Below, piece after piece: positions 25,059 through 32,281 of a stretch of DNA of 57,977 nt (its first letter is position 1; every line of letters starts with the position of its first letter). Both the position numbers and the translations under genes were made by a program. Below the pieces are notes generated by a model. That model saw only the letters and a program-made list of their open reading frames with translations. It made no database searches and had not been told where the DNA came from. Source of the DNA: Alistipes sp. (GTDB taxonomy: Bacteria > Bacteroidota > Bacteroidia > Bacteroidales > Rikenellaceae). The stretch covers positions 1 through 57,977 of the forward strand of contig JAFVRN010000009.1 of assembly GCA_017504265.1 (NCBI GenBank), in the 5' to 3' direction.

Positions 25059-26162
25059 ATGGGAGTACTTAACTTTGAACATCTGCCTATAAGTACGCTT
25101 GTAGGTGCAGATCGCAGGACAATAGACGAGGTTCTTGCCGGCCTTACACCCGATAAGTCGTACCGTCGTAAGGTGGCTCTGACGAAGCTTGTGCAGCGGG
25201 TGCTTTCTCCTCTGTATAGGGCAAATATGCGCGCATATGCCCGCCTTGAGAGGCCTCATATGGAGCAGTCGCCGATATTTATCATCGGCCATTGGCGCAG
25301 TGGCACAACATACGTACACAATATCTTCACGCAGGATGACAGGTTCGGATATTGCACCACCTATCAGACGGTATTCCCGCACGTTATGTTGCGCGGTCGC
25401 GGCTTTCTGCGTAGCGTCGCCCGCTTCTTTATGCCCAACAACCGAGCTACGGATGGTATGGAGCTGGGTGTGGACATCCCGCAAGAGGAGGAGGTGGCAC
25501 TATCCAACATCACGCCACTGGCGCACTATCACTTTCTCAGTTCGCCACAGCGTATGGAGCATTGGCGTACAAAGGCTCTGCTGCTCGACGATATAGATGC
25601 CTCGCAACGTAAGGAGTGGCAGGCGGCACTGCAACAGCTTGTCGATATATCGCTCAGTGTGCAGCATAAGAGTATCTTCCTCTCGAAGAACCCGCCACAT
25701 ACGGCACGTATCAGAGATATTTTGGAGCTATGGCCCGATGCCAAGTTTATATATCTGGTGCGTAACCCCTATACGGTCTTTGAGTCTACACGTAACTTCT
25801 TTAGCCGTACAATAGCCTCTACGACGTTGGAGCCTTTCGACAAGGCCGGCTTTGACGAGGAGGTTGTTAAGACCTACAAGGCTCTCGTCGACAGGTATGA
25901 GCGAGATAAGGTTCTTATCCCCGATGGTAACCTCTTCGAGGTGCGTTTCGAGGATTTTGAGGCCGACCCTGTAGCCGTGACAGAGCGTATATACAGGGAG
26001 CTGCGCCTTGGCTCGTTCGAGCGAGTGCGTAGTCGTATCGAGGCTTATGTAGGCTCTAAGCGAGGCTTCAAGAAGAATCGCTATAACTACGATCCCCACA
26101 CGGTGGAACTTGTCGATAGGTGGTGTGCCGATACACTACGCCGCTGGGACTACCACTTGTAG
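25059..26162 (+). CDS. PAPS-dependent sulfotransferase
   Basis: This protein of about 367 residues has the 5'-phosphosulfate-binding loop IIGHWRSGTTYVHNIF (Gly77-Thr84), the 3'-phosphate-binding segment KFIYLVRNPYTVFEST, and an LSKNPPHTARI stretch, as in the Sulfotransfer_3 family. It takes sulfate from PAPS to a hydroxyl of an unknown acceptor (sterol, glycan or lipid). Translation is probably coupled to cysN (2-nt spacing); the GTG-initiated frame at 25044 only overlaps cysN and was not used. Its place at the end of a permease-cysC-cysD-cysN operon makes sulfation, not sulfate reduction, the likely purpose. Gene content recalls the Bacteroides steroid sulfotransferase locus. Confidence 0.85.
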   Translation: MGVLNFEHLPISTLVGADRRTIDEVLAGLTPDKSYRRKVALTKLVQRVLSPLYRANMRAYARLERPHMEQSPIFIIGHWRSGTTYVHNIFTQDDRFGYCTTYQTVFPHVMLRGRGFLRSVARFFMPNNRATDGMELGVDIPQEEEVALSNITPLAHYHFLSSPQRMEHWRTKALLLDDIDASQRKEWQAALQQLVDISLSVQHKSIFLSKNPPHTARIRDILELWPDAKFIYLVRNPYTVFESTRNFFSRTIASTTLEPFDKAGFDEEVVKTYKALVDRYERDKVLIPDGNLFEVRFEDFEADPVAVTERIYRELRLGSFERVRSRIEAYVGSKRGFKKNRYNYDPHTVELVDRWCADTLRRWDYHL

Positions 26163-26202
26163 CGAGGTTGTCTCTGCATTTTGTGATATATCAAAAAAAT
26201 AG

Positions 26203-26210
26203 TATCTTTG
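26203..26210 (+). promoter_or_regulatory. promoter -7 box of rnpB
   Basis: TATCTTTG lies 4 nt before the first base of the RNase P RNA P1 stem, as expected if transcription starts at the mature 5' end. Confidence 0.8.
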
Positions 26211-26214
26211 CGCC

Positions 26215-26588
26215 GCATACGCGCTCTATCGCTGCCATCGTAGATGGGGGAGGAAAGTCCGAGCAACACAGAGCACCGCGCAAGCTAACGACTTGATAGC
26301 CGTGAGGCCATAGTAACGTAGAAGAGAATGACCGCCCGTAAGGGTAAGGGTGAGAAGGCGGGGTAAGAGCCCACCGCGAGGGTAGCAATACTCCTCGGCT
26401 GTACGTCTCGTGGGTTGCAAGACCATGTATACCGACAACTAAGGGCTGCTCGTCCAATGTCGGGGGGTAGGTTGCTGGAGGCGGCAAGTGATTGTCGTCG
26501 TAGATAAATGATAGAGGCCTTGTGCAAACAACCCGATTACGGTTGGGGAGTCTGTTGCAAGGTACAGAACTCGGCTTATAGCGTATGC
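26215..26588 (+). ncRNA. rnpB: RNase P RNA (class A)
   Basis: This is the catalytic RNA that cleaves tRNA 5' leaders. The conserved GAGGAAAGTCCGAGC near the 5' end and the AGAGCCCACCG segment mark it as bacterial RNase P RNA. The terminal P1 stem pairs GCATACGC (26215-26222) with GCGTATGC (26581-26588), which fixes the ends to within a few bases; ACAGAACTCGGCTTATA precedes the 3' arm. Transcription is from the box at 26203 to the hairpin at 26592. Confidence 0.93.
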
Positions 26589-26591
26589 TTC

Positions 26592-26638
26592 TAAAATAGA
26601 TGGCGTGCCCAAAACTTTTGGACACGCCATCTATTTTA
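26592..26638. terminator. bidirectional terminator of rnpB and pgi (dispersed hairpin family)
   Basis: A 16-bp perfect stem (TAAAATAGATGGCGTG / CACGCCATCTATTTTA) encloses a further CCAAAA/TTTTGG pairing. The T/A-rich base of the stem serves both directions, since rnpB (plus) and pgi (minus) converge here. Confidence 0.85.
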
Positions 26639-26653
26639 GCGTATAGGCAACGC

Positions 26654-27985
26654 TTACAATCGCGCCTTGATAGCCTTTGACTCCTCCTCGTATCCGGGTT
26701 TGTCAAGAAGTGCAAACATATTCTTCTTATATGCTTCGACACCCGGCTGGTTGAAAGGATTAACTCCGAGCATATAACCCGAGATGCCACATCCCTTCTC
26801 GAAGAAGTATAGCAACTGACCTATGCTGCGCTCATCGATACGTTCAATCTCGATGCGCATATTGGGCACGCCGCCATCAACGTGGGCTATACGTACACCT
26901 AACTCGGCCATCTTGTTGATATCAGATAGACGCTTGCCTGCGAGGAAGTTAAGACCATCGAGGTTGGCATCGTCAGCCTCAACCTTAACCTCGTACTTAG
27001 AGTTCTTAACCGAAATAATGGTCTCGAAGAGAGTGCGCTCACCCTCCTGAATATACTGTCCCATAGAGTGAAGGTCGGCTGTGAGAGTTACGCTTGCAGG
27101 GAAGATACCCTTACCCTCCTTACCTTCCGACTCGCCATACAGCTGCTTCCACCACTCGGCAATATACTGCAACTTAGGCTCGTACGAACCGAGTATCTCT
27201 ATCTTCTTGCCAGCCTTGTAAAGCTCGTTGCGCACGATGGCGTACTGTGCCGCAGGATTCTTCTCTATCGGCATGCCGTCAGCCGTAAGACGCTCCATGT
27301 CGCGAGCACCCTCGACAAAGGCATCCACATCGACACCTGCTACGGCCAATGGCAACAGACCCACGGGCGATAGAACAGAGTAGCGGCCGCCGACGTTATC
27401 CTCGATGATGAATGTAGGATAGCCCTCCTGTGTTGCAAGGGTCTTCAACGCACCACGTGCCTTATCTGTAATGGCTACGATGCGCTCGGCAGCCTCAGCC
27501 TTGCCATAGCGACGCTCAATCTCGGTCTTGATAAGACGGAAAGCAATAGCCGGCTCGGTTGTAGTACCCGACTTAGATATTACGATGGCAGCAACAGAGT
27601 AGCCCTTGATAGCTTCGAGAAGCTCATAGGTGTAGTCCTCCGAGATATTCTCGCCGGCAAAGACTACCGTTGGATTCTTCTTATCTTTGTTGAGTGCCTC
27701 GAACGAGTTTGTCATAGCCTCCAACACAGCCTTAGCACCAAGGTACGAGCCTCCGATACCGATACATACAACCACCTCGGCACGCTCACGTAGCTTAGCC
27801 GCTACGGCCTTGATCTCGGCCAACTCGCTGTCGCTGATAGAACTTGGAAGATTTACCCATCCAAGGAAGTCGTTGCCTGCGCCCTCGCCGGTGTGAAGCA
27901 GTGCATTGGCACGTGCAGCCTCCGAGAGCATATCGTTAGTTACCTTTACGCCGGAATGTGCGGCATCAAATCTGATTAGTTCCAT
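26654..27985 (-). CDS. pgi: glucose-6-phosphate isomerase
   Basis: This 443-residue enzyme interconverts glucose 6-phosphate and fructose 6-phosphate. SIS-type motifs: [17 protein letters not shown] near residue 78, [16 protein letters not shown] near 140, [16 protein letters not shown] near 205, and the C-terminal [14 protein letters not shown] with the catalytic Lys. The length is that of the short bacterial (Bacillus-like) form. ATG 27985 was used because the longer frame starts with TTG. It follows gpsA by 27 nt on the same strand. Confidence 0.95.
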   Translation of the reverse strand: MELIRFDAAHSGVKVTNDMLSEAARANALLHTGEGAGNDFLGWVNLPSSISDSELAEIKAVAAKLRERAEVVVCIGIGGSYLGAKAVLEAMTNSFEALNKDKKNPTVVFAGENISEDYTYELLEAIKGYSVAAIVISKSGTTTEPAIAFRLIKTEIERRYGKAEAAERIVAITDKARGALKTLATQEGYPTFIIEDNVGGRYSVLSPVGLLPLAVAGVDVDAFVEGARDMERLTADGMPIEKNPAAQYAIVRNELYKAGKKIEILGSYEPKLQYIAEWWKQLYGESEGKEGKGIFPASVTLTADLHSMGQYIQEGERTLFETIISVKNSKYEVKVEADDANLDGLNFLAGKRLSDINKMAELGVRIAHVDGGVPNMRIEIERIDERSIGQLLYFFEKGCGISGYMLGVNPFNQPGVEAYKKNMFALLDKPGYEEESKAIKARL

Positions 27986-28012
27986 ACTCAAATCTCCTAT
28001 TTAGTTATTACT

Positions 28013-29017
28013 CTATTTCAGTATCTTCGTAAGTGCTCGCATAGAGTCACGTGCCGAGGCGTTGTTGTACAGCACCTCCCATACCATATCCGCTATGGGC
28101 ATATCGATATTTCGGCGCATAGAGCTACGTCGGATGCACTCGGCAGCATAGTAGCCTTCGGCTATCATCGTCATCTCGTTCAGTGCGCTCTTTACGGTGC
28201 ATCCCTTGCCCAGCAACGTGCCTAAGCGGCGGTTACGGCTGAGAGGCGAGTAACACGTGACAAGCAGATCTCCCATATATGCCGCAGCGTTTATGTCGCG
28301 ATGCGAGATAGGCACAGCCTCACCCAAGAAGCGGTTCATCTCCGAGGCGCAGCCTGCTATAAGCACTGCAAGGAAGTTATCGCCGTGGCCAAGACCTACG
28401 GCCATGCCGACAGCCAACGCATATACATTCTTCATTATGGCTGCCGCCTCTACGCCCAGCACATCGTGCGACAGCGCACAACGGAAGTAGTCGTTCGACA
28501 GCAGAGAGCGTACCACCTCTGCGGTATGTTCATCCTCGGCAGCTACCGTAAGATAGGATAGTCTGCCCTGTGCCACCTCCTCGGCATGTGATGGACCTGT
28601 GACAACACATAGGTTAGACATCGGTACATCATAGTAGCGGTGCATATGCTCGATGATTGTGAGATAGTCGCCGGGGATTATACCCTTTACTGCCGATACC
28701 ACAATCTTGTCGTTTAGGCTCTCGGTAAGGGGCTCCAGAAACTTCTTCATAAATGCCGAGGGCATAGCCAAAATCACTATGTCGGCATCGCGTACCACGC
28801 TGTTTATATCGTTTGAAGGTGTTGTATACTCACGAGGTATGTCGCACCAAGGCAGATATTTTGAGTTGCGTCCTCTGCACTCCAACGACTGACGTATATC
28901 ATCATTGAGCACCAGCCACTCTACGTGGTGGCGGTTATAGGTTAGTGTCTTAACAATCGCTGTTGCCCAACTGCCGTAGCCGAGTACGGCACATTTAGCT
29001 CTTTGATTTGACTCCAT
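28013..29017 (-). CDS. gpsA: glycerol-3-phosphate dehydrogenase [NAD(P)+]
   Basis: This 334-residue enzyme reduces dihydroxyacetone phosphate to sn-glycerol 3-phosphate for phospholipid synthesis. N-terminal Rossmann motif CAVLGYGSWATAIVK, SAVKGI, TGPSHAEEVA, KNVYALAVGMAVGLGHGDN (catalytic Lys), and AAYMGDLLVTCYSPLSRNR. It has its own TAAATTTG box at 29035-29042 and leads a gpsA-pgi operon. Confidence 0.93.
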   Translation of the reverse strand: MESNQRAKCAVLGYGSWATAIVKTLTYNRHHVEWLVLNDDIRQSLECRGRNSKYLPWCDIPREYTTPSNDINSVVRDADIVILAMPSAFMKKFLEPLTESLNDKIVVSAVKGIIPGDYLTIIEHMHRYYDVPMSNLCVVTGPSHAEEVAQGRLSYLTVAAEDEHTAEVVRSLLSNDYFRCALSHDVLGVEAAAIMKNVYALAVGMAVGLGHGDNFLAVLIAGCASEMNRFLGEAVPISHRDINAAAYMGDLLVTCYSPLSRNRRLGTLLGKGCTVKSALNEMTMIAEGYYAAECIRRSSMRRNIDMPIADMVWEVLYNNASARDSMRALTKILK

Positions 29018-29034
29018 AGGCGAAAAATTATTGA

Positions 29035-29042
29035 CAAATTTA
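29035..29042 (-). promoter_or_regulatory. promoter -7 box of gpsA-pgi
   Basis: The minus strand reads TAAATTTG, an exact TAnnTTTG box, 17 nt before the gpsA ATG. Confidence 0.55.
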
Positions 29043-29087
29043 CATAAAAAAAATCAAAACTCTTGCAAATTGTCCACATCTTTTTCC

Positions 29088-29095
29088 TATCTTTG
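29088..29095 (+). promoter_or_regulatory. promoter -7 box of the mreB operon
   Basis: TATCTTTG, with a TTG element about 22 nt upstream, gives an mreB leader of about 165 nt. That leader contains no recognised riboswitch or ORF. Confidence 0.65.
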
Positions 29096-29264
29096 TCGGA
29101 GAGTATATGCGCACAAGAGCACGCATAAAGCCAACGTATTGATTTATAGCGAGTTGGTTTGTTGCGGAGGGGCGATGTCAAAAATGTAATTTTTTTGATG
29201 TCTCCTGTGTCGTTATCTCAGGTTAAGTAGGATTTTGTGACGAAAAATATAAAAATTACAATAT

Positions 29265-30293
29265 ATGGGACTCTTTTCATTGACTCAGGAGTTGGCTATT
29301 GACCTTGGTACGGCCAATACCCTGATTATGCACAACGGCAAGGTCGTGGTAGACGAGCCATCGATTGTGGCTCTCAGCATCAAAACAGGTGACCTTATGG
29401 CTATCGGTCACAAGGCACGTATGATGGACGGTAAGACACACTCCAATATCCGTACCATCCGCCCATTGAAGGATGGCGTTATCGCCGACTTCGAGGCTAC
29501 GGAGCTTATGTTGCGAGGCCTTATCAAGAAGGTCGGTGCTACACGTGGTATGTTCGCACCCTCGCTACGTATGATGATATGTATCCCTTCGGGTTCTACC
29601 AATGTCGAGATACGTGCGGTGCGCGATTCTGCGCAGCATGCCGGAGGTCGTGAGATATACCTTATCTTCGAGCCTATGGCTGCGGCCCTCGGTGCAGGTC
29701 TCGATGTAGAGGCTCCTGAGGGTAACCTTATCATCGACATCGGAGGTGGTACCTCGGAGATTGCTTGTATCTCGCTTGGCGGTATTGTATGTTCGAAGTC
29801 GATAAATGTTGCAGGTGATGTCTTTACAAACGACATCCAAAACTACATACGTCAGCAGCACGGCATACGTATCGGTAGCCGTACGGCCGAGGATATAAAG
29901 TGTGCCATAGGTGCTGCCGTGCCGGAGTTGGAGAACGAGCCCGATGACTACATCTTCACAGGTTCGAATATGCTTACCAACCTGCCGCAGACCGTAACTC
30001 TTAACTACAGCGAGATAGCATACGCTCTCGATAAGTCGCTTGTGAAGCTCGATAATGCCCTGATGGAGGTTCTCGAGGAGATGCCACCCGAGCTCTACTC
30101 GGATGTTGTTAAGAACGGTATCTATCTTGCAGGTGGCGGTGCTCTTATCAAGGGTCTTGATCAGCGTCTGTCTAAGAAGTCGGGACTTCCCGTACATATT
30201 GCCGAGGATCCGCTGCGTGCCATTGCTCGTGGTACGTGCATCGCCCTCAAAAATATCGGACATTTCTCGTTCTTGATGGGTGGCGAAAAGTAA
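29265..30293 (+). CDS. mreB: rod shape-determining protein MreB
   Basis: This 342-residue bacterial actin forms membrane-bound filaments that guide lateral wall synthesis. ATPase motifs: AIDLGTANTLI near residue 11, IIDIGGGTSEIACISL near 160, and GIYLAGGGALIKGL near 287. The N-terminus has a short amphipathic stretch (MGLFSLTQE). It heads the elongasome genes mreC, mreD, mrdA and rodA, but a 616-nt repeat block follows its stop codon; the first repeat arm starts in the TAA itself. Confidence 0.96.
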   Translation: MGLFSLTQELAIDLGTANTLIMHNGKVVVDEPSIVALSIKTGDLMAIGHKARMMDGKTHSNIRTIRPLKDGVIADFEATELMLRGLIKKVGATRGMFAPSLRMMICIPSGSTNVEIRAVRDSAQHAGGREIYLIFEPMAAALGAGLDVEAPEGNLIIDIGGGTSEIACISLGGIVCSKSINVAGDVFTNDIQNYIRQQHGIRIGSRTAEDIKCAIGAAVPELENEPDDYIFTGSNMLTNLPQTVTLNYSEIAYALDKSLVKLDNALMEVLEEMPPELYSDVVKNGIYLAGGGALIKGLDQRLSKKSGLPVHIAEDPLRAIARGTCIALKNIGHFSFLMGGEK

Positions 30294-30420
30294 TTTGTTG
30301 TGATAAGGGGTCATCTGCGACCTCTCAATCGCTGTGCTGAATGGGAAATACGCTGAGTATGTCCCATCCAGCCCAGCTTCTTAATCGAGGCCACATCTAA
30401 CCCCTTCTGACAACAAATTG
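30292..30420 (+). repeat. palindromic repeat, type A, copy 1
   Basis: This is a nearly 129-bp imperfect palindrome. Outer arms AATTTGTTGTGATAAGGGGT and its near complement ending CTGACAACAAATT frame it. The inner stem is GCTGTGCTGAATGGGA / TCCCATTCAGCCCAGC (one mismatch, and copy 1 has a further change). The tip is ATAC-n6-GTAT. The 5' arm begins inside the mreB stop codon. Confidence 0.85.
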
Positions 30421-30548
30421 CTCTTGCGGTGTTGGGGTCATCTACTGCCGCTAACGAATTATCTCAGCAATGGGCAGTACGCTTAAGTACAGCCCATCGC
30501 CTCGAAATTCGCCGAGCGTTGTATCTAACCCCTTCTGACAACAAATTG
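30421..30548 (+). repeat. palindromic repeat, type B, copy 1
   Basis: This 128-bp unit has arms starting GGGGTCATCTACTGCC and ending GTATCTAACCCC, an inner stem CAATGGGC / GCCCATCG, and tip GTAC-GCTTAA-GTAC. It shares its outer ends (CTTCTGACAACAAATTG) with type A. Confidence 0.85.
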
Positions 30549-30677
30549 TATATGCGGTGATAAGGGGACATCTGCGACCTATCAATCGCTGTGCTGAATG
30601 GGAAATACGCTGAGTATGTCCCATTCAGCCCAGCTTCTTAATCGAGGCCACATCTAACCCCTTCTGACAACAAATTG
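30549..30677 (+). repeat. palindromic repeat, type A, copy 2
   Basis: It matches copy 1 with a few base changes, including GGGGACATC at the start and CCCATTCAGCC, which restores a pair lost in copy 1. A and B together form a 257-bp tandem unit that is repeated twice. Confidence 0.85.
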
Positions 30678-30805
30678 CTCTTGCGGTGTTGGGGTCATCT
30701 ACTGCCACTAACGAATTATCTCAGCAATGGGCAGTACGCCTAAGTACAGCCCATCGCCTCGAAATTCGCCGAGCGTTGTATCTAACCCCTTCTGACAGCA
30801 AATTG
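30678..30805 (+). repeat. palindromic repeat, type B, copy 2
   Basis: This is nearly identical to copy 1 of type B (for example CCACTAACG for CCGCTAACG, and GCCTAA at the tip). Confidence 0.85.
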
Positions 30806-30868
30806 CTCTTGCGGTGATAAGGGGTCATCTACTGCCGCTAACGAATTATCTCAGCAATGGGCAGTACG
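30806..30868 (+). repeat. palindromic repeat, half unit truncated at the tip
   Basis: The 5' half of a unit ends at GGGCAGTACG, exactly at the palindrome tip; its 3' half is missing. Its outer end (GTGATAAGGGGTCAT) is type A, then it continues as type B (CTACTGCCGCTAACG). Unrelated sequence leading to mreC follows. Confidence 0.8.
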
Positions 30869-30909
30869 TATGGTAGAGATAAGAAACAAAACAACGAAAA
30901 AGTGTAGTA

Positions 30910-31740
30910 ATGCACAGACTTATAGCCTTCATAAAGCAGATATACGTAGTGCTCATCTTCCTACTCGTAGAGGGTGTGGCAATATGGTGTTATGCTACCT
31001 CCACGCCATATACCGAGTCCAAGATTGTGGCACGTGTATCGGTGATGGGGGGTGCCGTGAGTGGTGTTGCCACCGACATAAAACACTTCTTCTCACTGCC
31101 ACGACATAACCGCGAGCTTACGGCACGTGTGGCGGAATTGGAGCAGATGCTGCAAAGAGATTGGGTGACAGAGCTCTCGGATAGCGACTCGCTTAGTGGA
31201 GCGTTGGTGGATATAGATCAGTTGCACTTCCGTTACCACCCCTCACGTGTGGTGTCGATGACCACGGGGCGTATGCGCAACTACATAATAATTGACCGAG
31301 GTACGGATGACGGCATAAGCGAAAATATGGGAGTGATAACACCTAACAGGGAGTTGGTGGGTTATATCACTGCATGTTCGGAGCGTTATTCGGTAGTAAT
31401 GTCGGTGCTTAACACAAGCTTTGGTATAGGCGGTTGTCTTACGGAGAACGATTACAGCTGTTCGGTACGTTGGGATGGTGGCTCTACGCACTATGTCGAG
31501 CTTATCGACCTATCGACATATGCCGAGCCGAAAGAGGGTATGCTCGTTGAGGTGCGCTCGGAGCGTATGCCCGAGGGTATAGCCATAGGATATATCGAGA
31601 GTTATGAGCTGAACCCTTCACGTACAGCATATTCGGCACGTGTGAGGTTGGCTACCGACCTATCTACGTTGGATAACGTCATAATAGTGGAGAATACGCA
31701 CTATGGCGAGATAGAGGCATTGATGGATGGGGTGGAGTGA
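30910..31740 (+). CDS. mreC: rod shape-determining protein MreC
   Basis: This 276-residue protein has one N-terminal membrane segment (about residues 12-30), a short coiled coil (around 50-80, HNRELTARVAELEQML), and the MreC beta-domain (VDIDQLHFRYHPSRVVSMTTG, IDRGTDDGISENMGVI, GYITACSERYSVVMSVLN). It links MreB filaments to the wall synthases in the periplasm. It is separated from mreB by the repeat block but is only 25 nt from mreD. Confidence 0.92.
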   Translation: MHRLIAFIKQIYVVLIFLLVEGVAIWCYATSTPYTESKIVARVSVMGGAVSGVATDIKHFFSLPRHNRELTARVAELEQMLQRDWVTELSDSDSLSGALVDIDQLHFRYHPSRVVSMTTGRMRNYIIIDRGTDDGISENMGVITPNRELVGYITACSERYSVVMSVLNTSFGIGGCLTENDYSCSVRWDGGSTHYVELIDLSTYAEPKEGMLVEVRSERMPEGIAIGYIESYELNPSRTAYSARVRLATDLSTLDNVIIVENTHYGEIEALMDGVE

Positions 31741-31765
31741 TGTGAGTAATTAAGCGAATCGAGGA

Positions 31766-32281
31766 ATGTACAGATACATATCATATAGTTGGATGGCCGT
31801 CATGGTGGTGCTTGTGCAGATATTTCTGCTCGACAATATAACCATACACATATGGCTGCGTCCCATGATCTTTCCGCTGATAGTGTTGCTACTACCTATG
31901 GAGTGGCGCACGATATGGATTATGCTTGTGGCACTTGCCGTTGCCCTTGTTATGGATATATCGCTGGGAGGGGCGGGTCTATACACCTTGACACTGCTCC
32001 CATTGGCGGTGCTGCGTCCCTCGGTTATGTACCTTACGACAAACCGTGCCGTGGAGCATGGCGACCAGACATCGCTCCTGTCGCGTCTCAGCTCGCGACA
32101 GTTGATGATATACATATCATCGGCACTGCTTATATATCACGCCGTATTCTTTATGGTCGAGGCTCTCTCGTTTGCCAACCCGCTACGCCTGATAATGACG
32201 ACGCTGTGCAGTACGCTTCTATCGGTGGTTGTAGCATGGCCGATAGTACGCATCTTTATGAGTAAAGTCCGAGGCCGATGA
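31766..32281 (+). CDS. mreD: rod shape-determining protein MreD
   Basis: This 171-residue integral membrane protein has five or so hydrophobic segments (MAVMVVLVQIFLLDNITIHI, IFPLIVLLLP, MLVALAVALVMDISLGGAGL). It is recognised by position, size and hydrophobicity, as MreD is poorly conserved. Its stop overlaps the mrdA start as ATGA. Confidence 0.85.
   Translation: MYRYISYSWMAVMVVLVQIFLLDNITIHIWLRPMIFPLIVLLLPMEWRTIWIMLVALAVALVMDISLGGAGLYTLTLLPLAVLRPSVMYLTTNRAVEHGDQTSLLSRLSSRQLMIYISSALLIYHAVFFMVEALSFANPLRLIMTTLCSTLLSVVVAWPIVRIFMSKVRGR

Noticed and set aside
29096-29264. Riboswitch or small RNA in the mreB leader
   Set aside because: The 170 nt show no conserved motif or long stem that I could find.
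30292-30868. Repeats before mreC as a CRISPR array
   Set aside because: Units are about 128 bp, abut directly without spacers, are themselves palindromes, and no cas genes are near.
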